Program-made: the position numbers and the translations under genes
Source of the DNA: an uncultured Mycoplasma sp.
GTDB lineage: Bacteria > Bacillota_I > Bacilli_A > Mycoplasmatales > Mycoplasmoidaceae
Reading direction: 5' to 3'
Assembly: GCA_947177125.1 (NCBI GenBank)
Contig: CAMWTH010000003.1
Location: 1 to 44,208 of the forward strand
Length of the DNA stretch: 44,208 nt
Shown: positions 22,343 to 31,572 of the stretch, one piece after another
Layout: each line of letters begins with the position of its first letter
How positions within the stretch are numbered: position 1 is the stretch's first letter
The notes under the pieces: generated by a model
What the model saw: the letters and a program-made list of their open reading frames with translations, nothing else
Told to the model about the DNA's origin: nothing
Databases searched by the model: none

Positions 22343-25003
22343 ATGATAATTAGAAATAAAGTTAAAAAGTTGATATCTATTGGTGTAGTATCATCTGTTC
22401 TTGCAACATCAGGTGGAGCAGTTTTAAGTTATTACTTAACAAGTTTAAATACTGTTTATAATAGCAATGTTTCTAATGCAAAAAATGATTTTTTAAATGA
22501 CACAACAATTGATGAAAGAATTACTAATTTACAAGTTCCAACTACTTTTTATGAAATAGATGCAAATCAGTATTATAAGAATTTGAATTTGAAATCAATT
22601 TTATCTGAGTATTCAAACAAGTTAAAAAACCAATCGATCAATAGTATTATTGAAATGATTAAAGAAAGTAATTCTGATTTTAATGTTAAAAATTTTGATA
22701 AAGATATTTTATTATTTTTAAAAAATATTTATTTAAGTAGTAGTAAAAAAATTGGAATAAAAATACTAAAATCAGATTTTAATGCTGACACTAAAATTAA
22801 TTTTAATTATGAAATAGAGCTAAAAAATAATTCTAGTACTACTACTTCTTTTTCAGTAAATAATGTTAATTTGTTTATCCAAGCAAATGAAACAAAAATT
22901 TTAAAATTCTTTACAAATAGTGCTGATTATTATTTTACTGTTTCAAAAAGTTATACTGATTATTTTTTAAATTGAAACACAAGTGTTAGTTTTTCTTTTG
23001 ATGATAAAAATTATTCATTTGATAATTTCTGTTTTACTAATAACACTTATTCAATTGCAACACAAACAAAAATAGTTGGTATTGATAATAAATATAGAAA
23101 TTATTTGGATTTAGTTAATGATAAAAATAATTTTAAAAATTTATCTGAAGATTTTTTAAAAACAAATATTAAATCACATTTATCTAAAAATATGAATATG
23201 GTTTTAAATTTGTTAAGATATTTAACACCTATTATGGATGAATTTTCTAAAAATCAAACTTTATATTCACTTTTAATGAATCAAAAAAATAACATTAGTT
23301 ATATTATTTTAGAACTTTTAGAAATAAATCAAAATAATGAAGATTTTAACAGCTATTTAAAATTATTTTCAGATCTTATAGGTGGTGGTAAGTCACTGCT
23401 AGAAGTTATTGGAAACAATAACTTAGCTTTAGCAAATTTAATTGCTTTATTAATTAATGATTCAACAATTAGTGGTGAAATTATTTACACATATATAAAT
23501 AAAATTAGTATTAGTTTAACTGATGAAGAACTATTGACTCAAAAAAATGATATGAAGGGATTGATTTCTTTTTTTGTTAATTCTCAAAAAACTAATATTA
23601 ATGTAGATTTCATCAATAGATTAATTGACAATCTTTTTAACAGAAATACAACAACACTATCTTTTTTAAGTTACTTATTTGGATATGAATCAAAATCTTT
23701 AATTGATTTATTTGCAACTACTGAAGAGTCTAAATCTGTTTATCAACTATATTTTAGATTTATTAACTTAGTTGTTTCTAATCCTTCCAAATTAGTTATT
23801 ACTAATTTATTATCAAATGAAGGACGTTCTATTATTTCTGATCTATTAACTTTATCTATGGGATTTAATATTGTTCAAGGAGATACAACAAATTCATTAA
23901 TTCTTTCAATTGCTAATCAAGTAATTAGTCCAAGTAATACAAATTTAAATCCAACAAACTTAATTAATTTATTAAAAGACACAATAGTTCCATTACTTAA
24001 TTTTTTTAGTAACAAAAATAATTATTCAATTACCCAAAAATTTGAAAACTTTGCTTTTCAAGATTATAAAGTAAGTTATGATTATAGAATCCTTTTTGAA
24101 TTTAAAAATTCTTTTACTTTTAATTTAAATTCAATGCTTGAGATTTTACCTAAAACTATATCTTTAGGAAATACAAGTGTACCTAAAGAAATTTTAAACT
24201 ACGTTTTAAAACAAGATGGTGTTGCTTTAAAAGTTACAATTGGTATTAGTGATAAAATTGATTTTTTATTCTCAGGAAGTAATGAGCAAATTTATTTAAC
24301 TCCAAAGGTTTCGCCTTTGTCTGGAAAATACTATTTAGCTTATAGCATTCCATACACTATGAAAATGAAACTAAATATGCCAACAATGTTTAGTTCAATA
24401 ACATCTTTTTACAATATTTCATTACCAATATTAGGAATTGCAAGCCATCCAATAAATGATTTAATAGTTAATGTTTTAAAACAATTTTTAAGTGATTATT
24501 TATTAAGAGATTATTACTTTTACGGAACTATTCCTGCTGTTGATAATTCTTATGTTATTAGTGATTATGAGAAAAATATTTATTATGAAGGAAATTACTT
24601 TAAATGAGTTAAACCAAGTGATTCGTTTTATAATTCTTTAAAAAATAGTATATCTTCAATAAATAGCAATACCTATTCTTTAAAGTATGTTAAGTCTAAT
24701 GCTATTAATAGTCAAACAGTTTATGAAAATTTATCAGGAAAGTTACCTGTGTTTATAAACAACTTTGAAAATACTATTATTAACTCTGTTATTCAATATC
24801 AGTCTAATGTAGAACCAATCATAAATGTTACTCCTGAAGTAAATTCAAATATTCCAGTTAGTTTTATTGGTGTCCAATATGGAACTATTAGTGTTACTCT
24901 AGTTAAAATTCAAGTTTGATTTCCTTATTCGGTTGTTGATATTTCAGATCCAAGTAATGTGAAATTTAACAATTATTTTGAAGTAGAAATTAATTTATCT
25001 TAA
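22343..25003 (+). CDS. Large exported/membrane-anchored protein (886 aa) with N-terminal signal anchor
   Basis: 887 codons with UGA=Trp; MIIRNKVKKLISIGVVSSVLATSGGAVLSYYL, then long S/N/L/I-rich ectodomain; no lipobox Cys seen. Confidence 0.8.
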
Positions 25004-25032
25004 AAAACAGAATTTATTTTCTGTTTTTTTTA
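25002..25032 (+). terminator. Terminator of the 886-aa protein gene
   Basis: aaaaaacag-aatttatttt-ctgttttttttt-type hairpin. Confidence 0.7.
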
Positions 25033-25119
25033 GTCAAATTGTTAATGATAAAAAGATATTTATTTAGAAATATATTTAAAAAATAATAAAAAATTTTATT
25101 ATACATTAATAAATACAAT

Positions 25120-25148
25120 TTGATTTATTTTTTTTAAAATATTATAAT
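25120..25148 (+). promoter_or_regulatory. Putative sigma-70 promoter of the LPYQEE-repeat protein gene
   Basis: TTGATT (25120-25125), 17-bp spacer, TATAAT (25143-25148). Confidence 0.6.
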
Positions 25149-25182
25149 TATATGTATATTGATGTAAAAAAAGGGTATTTAC

Positions 25183-27666
25183 ATGAAATTTAGAAATTTA
25201 TTAGTATCTGAAGACAATCAACTTGTATTAAGTGATTATGGTTTAAGTGAAGGTGAGGCTGAAGTTTTAGATCTTAACAGATCTTTAACTGATGTAATTA
25301 CAGACCCTGAATTAAAATCTTTTATTATCGAAAACGCTATTGATCCACAAAAAATTTACATTTTTTGTGTTAAAGAAGACTTTGGAAATAATGACCAGTT
25401 ATTAGAAGATATTCCTAATATAAAAGAAATAGATAAAGGATTAAAAAAGAACTATAAAAAAATCCGTAATGTTTATTTCTTTGTTTATAATACTCATCTT
25501 AAAAATGATGATGCCATTAACCCTTCAATTGAAGAGCAACAACCTGTTGAAGCTGAATATCAAGAAGTTGTTGATTCTCAAGATATGCCAGTTGAAGTAG
25601 TTGTAAATGAAGAAATTCCAGGTCAAGAAGAACAAGTTGAAGTTGTAGTAGATGAAAATCTACCTTATCAAGAAGAAGAAATGGTAACAGTTTCTCAAGA
25701 AGAATTACCTTACCAAGAAGAAATAGTTGAAGCTTATAATGAAGAACCTTACCAAGAAGAGGTAGTGGTTGAAACTCCAAATGATGAATTACCTTACCAA
25801 GAAGAAATAGTTGAAGTTTATAACGAAGAATTACCTTACCAAGAAGAAGTTCAAGTTTCTAATGAAGATTTACCTTACCAAGAAGAAGTGATTGTTGAAG
25901 AACCTGAAGTATTAGTGCAAGAAGAACCTGCACAGTATGCTTACAATGAAAATAGTGTGGTTGAGTCACAAGAAGCTTTAGACAATTTAGAACATTTTGA
26001 AGAAAAACCAGAAATTGTTGTGACTGAACAACAACTTGAATTTGTTAGTGATGCTGATGAATTAGAAAAAATTGTTGATGATGGTATTGACAAATTTGAT
26101 AGTCCAGAAAGTGACAGAATAAGAGAAGACATTTTTGTAAGTAACGAAAATGTTGATGCACCTATTTCTGAAGATGTTGTTTTATTTAATGAACCAGAAA
26201 TGATTAAGGATGAAAATCTACCAATAACTGAAGTTATTTCTGATTCAGTTGAAAGTGTTGCATTAGAAAATAATTATGATCAAGAAATTCCAGTAAATGA
26301 AAATGGTCAAATTGATTATAATGATGGTCAAACAATGGTGGAAATGCCAGCTTCTTTCTTTGATGTTGAAAGAGAAGATGAAATTTCTTATGAAGACTAC
26401 AATGAATTTGTAAATGACTATGAATTAAATATTCATGCATTAAAATCAATTTATGATTTCATTTGAAGAATTTTAGTTTTAAATAACTATAATTTAAAAA
26501 TCAATGATCTTTTATACATTGCAGTTAATAACCTTGATGCTTTTTCAATTGGACAAAGTGATTTTGTAAGACAAACAGCTAATAAAGCAGAATCATTATT
26601 TGATTTGATTTTACAACTAGATATTAAGTTAGAATTCAATAACTCATTATTCTACATTTATTTAGCAGAATTCTTTAAAATTAGTGGAAACAAAATCATT
26701 GTTAATGAAAAATTCTTAGATACTATTTCAATTTGAGTTAATAATGCTTCTAAAGAAAAATTTATTAGTCAAGTTGAGCAGTTTATGAATTATAGTTCAA
26801 TTTACAATAAAAAAATTGTTTTCTCATATTTCATTGAATTAGCAAATTTTGTAAAAGGGAAATTACCTTCAATCAACTCTAACATCACATTATTAGATGT
26901 TCACAGACTATTAAATAACAAATACAACAAAATTAGAAATGAAAATGTTTTTGCCTATATGGTAAAAAGAATGAACCAAATCTTAGAAGCTAATGGTGTT
27001 GTAATTGAAATGTATTTAGTTAAAACTCCAGATAGTATGTTTGGAATTGAAGTAAATAATCCACAAGATCAAATTAGTGATAGTTGAAAATCTCAATTAG
27101 CTTTACTTTATAAAAAATTAATGGAAAACATTTTATCTTACATCCTATTAAAAGGTAATAAAGAAGTTGAAATCTTTAACTTATTCTTAGATATTAGAGA
27201 TTTAAGAATGTATCAAGATCTTGATGAAAGTAGAAATGTTTTAGCACCTGAAACAGTTAGTGCAATTAGTGGTAGAGATTCAGGTTATTTAACAATTGGT
27301 GATGAATTAGGAAGACTAGAAGCGATCGTACCTAGTCAAAGAAGTCAAGTACAATATAATTACTTAACTCCTCAAGCTTATGTTGAAAATTTAGAAAAAG
27401 GATATCCTATGGAAAGAAAATTTGGAAATAATGTTGTAAATGCTGCTGCTGATGATTTAACTTATCCACAAGAAGTTAAACTAACTAATGGTGAAATTAA
27501 CACTATTAGAGAAAACTATGCTTCAAGATTTAATGTTGCTGAATTTGAAACATCAATTTCTAGACGTATTGAAGAATATGAAAGAAAAATAAAAAATAAT
27601 ATTTCAAGAATTGAAGCTGAAAGAAAACAACTTAGAGAAAAAATGGAAGAGTTAAAAAACATTTAA
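25183..27666 (+). CDS. Large acidic repeat protein (827 aa), function unknown
   Basis: 828 codons with UGA=Trp; globular N-terminus, E/V/Q-rich repeat region with LPYQEE units, helical C-terminal half ending in coiled-coil-like RIEEYERKIKNNISRIEAERKQLREKMEELKNI. Confidence 0.85.
25660..25887 (+). repeat. Intragenic repeats encoding (L)PYQEE every ~13-17 aa, six copies
   Basis: LPYQEEEMVTVSQEELPYQEEIVEAYNEEPYQEEVVVETPNDELPYQEEIVEVYNEELPYQEEVQVSNEDLPYQEEV. Confidence 0.85.
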
Positions 27667-27673
27667 TTTTCCC

Positions 27674-27805
27674 ATGAACCTTATAAATATCATGTATAGA
27701 AATTATGAGCAAGAAATAGCTGATAAAAAACAAGCTACTCGTAGAAAAAGAATTAAAAAAGAACTAAGCTTCATTAATCCTTATGTTACGAAAAAGGTGG
27801 GTTAA
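27674..27805 (+). CDS. Small basic protein, 43 aa
   Basis: MNLINIMYRNYEQEIADKKQATRRKRIKKELSFINPYVTKKVG*; begins 7 nt after the repeat-protein stop, its stop lies inside the following terminator. Confidence 0.45.
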   Translation: MNLINIMYRNYEQEIADKKQATRRKRIKKELSFINPYVTKKVG

Positions 27806-27818
27806 ACCCACTTTTTGT
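27791..27818 (+). terminator. Terminator of the repeat-protein operon
   Basis: aaaaaggtgggtt-a-aacccactttttg. Confidence 0.8.
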
Positions 27819-27868
27819 TTATTACTCAAAAACTTTATTTTAAAAAGTTAGGTTAATTTTAACTTGAC

Positions 27869-27891
27869 TTTTTTTTTTTTTTTTTTTTTTT
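27869..27891. repeat. Poly(T) homopolymer, 23 nt
   Basis: Uninterrupted T run just upstream of the CDS at 27924. Confidence 0.9.
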
Positions 27892-27923
27892 GTTATTAAA
27901 TTAATTTTTTTTATTTTTTGTTT

Positions 27924-28553
27924 ATGGAAAATTTATTTAATAAAAAAATAAAAAATAATGAATATTTTGTAAAAAAAATGGAAGAATTTATTATTTTAAT
28001 GACAGATGAACACTGAGAAAGAGATTCTGAATTGGCCGTACCAGCTTTTAAACAAGTTTATAATTTTTTTTGAGGAACAACAAAAATAGTTGAAGATGTT
28101 GCAGAAACACAAAGAAATCAAGAGATGTTTAATTTACAACATAAAGAAAAAACAGAATTATTTAAAAAAAACAAGGAAACACTAATTAATGAAATAGTTG
28201 AACGTGGAATAAATTTATTTTTTGCAAACCACAGTAAATACACTGAATCAGATGAAAAAAAACTAACTATTGTTATTAAAAAATACATTGATGAAATTGA
28301 AGAAAAATGCAAAAATTTTAGAATTATTTTATCAGAACCAAGATGAGAAAAAGAACTTATGGAAATGGAATTGGAAAATAAATCTAATAAAGTAGCACTT
28401 TTGTCAAGTCAAGCAAATTTATTAAGTGTTTTTAAAAAAATAAAAATAAAAAATGAAGAAATAGAAAAAATAGAATTAATCAAAAAAATTTCTGATATTG
28501 AAGAAGAAATTTCAGAAAAAATCGAAGACTTTATAAGTGAAGTTTTAGATTAA
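27924..28553 (+). CDS. Hypothetical protein, 209 aa, K/E-rich, coiled-coil-like
   Basis: 210 codons with UGA=Trp; MENLFNKKIKNNEYFVKKMEEFIILMTDEHWERDSELAVPAFKQVYNFFWGTTKIVEDVAETQRNQ... Confidence 0.75.
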
Positions 28554-28592
28554 AAAACATTAAATATTTATTTATGGTATTTAATGTTTTTT
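28552..28592. terminator. Bidirectional terminator between convergent genes
   Basis: aaaaaacattaaata ... tatttaatgttttttat. Confidence 0.75.
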
Positions 28593-29041
28593 ATGATTGT
28601 AAAAGCACGATAAATTTGTTCTAGTAAAATTAGTCGAAAAATTTGATGATTAAAAGTAAGATTTGAAAATGAAATTTTATAATCAAACTTTTCTTTAATA
28701 GCTGAATCAATTCCATATGAACTTCCTACAAAAAAATTAAGATTTTTTGAATGATTAATTTTTTCATTAATTAATTTAGCAAAACCAATTGAATCAAGTT
28801 GTTTTGAATTAATATCTAACAAAATATTGAATTCATTTCTCATAAAAGGAATAAGTTTAAAACTTTCTTTTTTTAAACAAGTTTCTATTTCTCCTAAATT
28901 ATTTTCATTAACTATTTTTTCTTCAGATAATTCTATAATTTCAGTTTTATAAAAAAAATTTAATTTTTCTAAATAGTTATCAATTATTGTTTTTAAATTA
29001 ACATCTTTAATTTTGCCAAAACAAATAATTTTAATTTTCAT
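28568..29041 (-). CDS. rlmH: 23S rRNA (pseudouridine1915-N3)-methyltransferase RlmH
   Basis: 157 aa; MKIKIICFGKIKD..., FFVGSSYGID, C-terminal FNHQIFRLILLEQIYRAFTIIKNIKYHK. Confidence 0.93.
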   Translation of the reverse strand: MKIKIICFGKIKDVNLKTIIDNYLEKLNFFYKTEIIELSEEKIVNENNLGEIETCLKKESFKLIPFMRNEFNILLDINSKQLDSIGFAKLINEKINHSKNLNFFVGSSYGIDSAIKEKFDYKISFSNLTFNHQIFRLILLEQIYRAFTIIKNIKYHK

Positions 29042-29065
29042 AATAATAGTAAAAATAACAAGTTT

Positions 29066-29956
29066 TTACTTGTTATTTTTTTCTTCTGTTTTTACAGCTT
29101 CAAAACTTGCCATTAATGAAGCTAGTGAAGTTAAGTTTGGTGGCAAAATAATTTTTGTTGCATTTCCATTAGCTAGTGCATCAATCTTATCTAATGAAAT
29201 TCAAGTTAATACTTTTTCATTAATATTTGATGAAAGTAATAATTGAACTGATTCTTTTTTACCTTGTGCTTCAAGAATTTGTGCTTCTTTTTTAGCATTA
29301 GCTAACTTAATCATTGATTCACTTTCACCTTCAGCCCTTTTAATTAAAGACTCTCTATAACCTTCAGCTTCTGTAATTCTTGCTGTTTTATCACGTTCAG
29401 CTTGTAATAATTTTTCCATTGCTTGTTGAATTGATGGTGGTGGAGAAATTTCTTTTAATTCCACACGATTTACTTTGATTCCTCAAGCATTAGCTGCTTC
29501 ATCTAAAGTTTTAGTTAATTCCATATTAATATCTTGTCTACTTGTTAAAGCATCATTTACTGTTTTAGTTCCCAAAAAGTTTCTTAAAGTTGTAGCAACT
29601 AAATTTTCAATTGCTTTTATAGCATTATCAACACCATAGTAATAACATTGTGGATCAAGAATTTGCAAATAAGTAACTGTATCAATTGCCATTGTAACAT
29701 TATCTTTTGTAATAACTCTTTGACTTGGAAAATCAATTACTTTTTCTTTTAAACTTTCTCTTTTTACTACTTTATCAACAAAAGGGGCTAATACATGAAT
29801 TCCAGCTTTTCATGTTGCTCTATATCTACCCAATCTTTCAACAATATAAAAATCTGCTTGAGGAACAATTTTAATTGAAGTGAAAAGAATTATTAATAAA
29901 GTTAATAAAATTATTGCAAAAATTACACAAATTATAATTATTGATATAACATCCAT
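29066..29956 (-). CDS. SPFH/stomatin-like membrane protein (QmcA-type)
   Basis: 297 codons; N-terminal TM, IVPQADFYIVERLGRY, VIDFPSQRVITKDNVTMAIDTVTYLQILDPQ, coiled-coil AERDKTARITEAEGYRESLIKRAEGESESMIKLANAKKEAQILEAQG. Confidence 0.92.
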
Positions 29957-30424
29957 TTAAATCTCCCTAATGTAACATATACTTCCTTTTATATCTATTA
30001 TTTTAACTGTTGTATTCAAATTAATTATAGTTTGTTCATCAATTGGTAAAACTAAATATGTTTTGTCATCAATTTTTATTTCACCAAAAACATTTTTACC
30101 ATTATAGTTACTAGTACTTTTTGTTAAAACTGTGACTGTATCTTTAAGTTTGTCTAAATAATCAGTTTTGTTTTTATTAATTCTTTTTATTTTTAAAACT
30201 TTAAACATAATAAAGTATATAAAAATTCATAAAATAACAGCAACAGCAATTTCAACTATTGGTAGTCATCATTGAAATTGAACAAATCCAGCAATGAATG
30301 CACTTGGAATTAAAGAAATAATGGTTGTAATTCCAAAAGCTGCTGGCATTGCTATTTCAACAATTAATGACACAAGCATAGCAAAAAGAATTATACCTAA
30401 GCTTACTCAGTTACCAATTTCCAT
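29957..30424 (-). CDS. NfeD-like membrane protein
   Basis: 156 codons; TM-rich N-terminus followed by OB-like VTVLTKSTSNYNGKNVFGEIKIDDKTYLVLPIDEQ; adjacent to the SPFH gene. Confidence 0.75.
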
Positions 30425-30518
30425 ATTTATCCCCTAATAAATAAATTTGAATCATTTTATAAATATACAATTTTATTTTAATAAGAGTTTTGTCATCTGG
30501 TTTTTTATTTTTGATTTT

Positions 30519-31343
30519 TTATCAATTATCTAAAAAATAAATATCATAATTCATTTCTTTTTTATTTTTTTCGTGCATTTTTGTGAAAACTTCTTTTTCT
30601 TTTTTTAAGACAAAAAATTTTTTATCTAAGTCTATATAAGAACTAATTGATGTTTCGTATGGTAAATATGAAACAAGTTTAATAAAATCTTTTAAATCTA
30701 AATATGCATATTTTTCAATTTCTTTCTTTTCAGGTGAATAAATTAAATATGATTTATTAGACATTAATATTTCATATCCATCTGCTAAATAAAGTTTTAA
30801 ATGTTTTTTATTTTCTTTTTCAGTTTTATAAATAAAATTATTTATGTTTTGTGATTTTAAAAAATTAATGTTTATTTTATTAATTGTTTCAAAATTAATT
30901 TTTTCACTTTTGTTATCAGTTTTTAAAAATTGGTCTTTTCTTAAAATTCATTTTGTTATTTTAGTAACTGGTATAAAATCAAAGTTCTTATAAATATTTC
31001 AATCATGTGCTTGAATAAAAAATAAATTATCATAGTCATCTAAGTCATTGATAAAAAGTTTTAAATATTTTGACATAATTCCTTGTTTTTGATATTTTTT
31101 ATCAACAGCTACTGCAAATATTAAATAGCCTTGTTTTTTTTGATTATTAATGTAAATTCTTTTTGGAATAAAAAAAGTTATCATGACTAGTCTATCTTGA
31201 TCTTTAACACCAAAAAAGATTGCATTTTTTATATAGTTTGAAAATAGTGCTTCAGTATAATTTTCACTATCATTAAATGCTTTTTTATATAGATTTATTA
31301 CTTCATTAATTTCAATGCCTTTTAAGTCTTTGATTATTTCCAT
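30519..31343 (-). CDS. GNAT-family acetyltransferase
   Basis: 275 codons with UGA=Trp; LIFAVAVDKKYQKQGIMSKYLKLFINDL acetyl-CoA-binding-like motif. Confidence 0.8.
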
Positions 31344-31572
31344 ATTAAAAAATTTTAATATAATGTCTAAACTTTATTTTATTTTTTTTCTTTATATTGT
31401 TCTTTAAATACTTAAAACAATAAATTAAATACTTATAATACACAACTCATATTAATGAAATTCAAATTAAATAATGTCTAAAGTTTTTATTTTTATTATT
31501 TTAAGATTTGATAAAGTAGAATTAATAAATATAGTAGTATTCATTAACAGTAAAAATTAAAATGGAATAAAA

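Noticed and set aside
25517-25780. Minus-strand 87-aa Leu-rich ORF (MEFQPLPLLGKVLHYKLQLFLL...)
   Set aside because: Antisense shadow of the E/Q-rich LPYQEE repeat codons; no RBS and the plus frame is clearly coding.
25660-25887. Considered the regular repeats as a CRISPR array
   Set aside because: Repeats are imperfect, in-frame coding, with no unique equal-length spacers and no cas genes.
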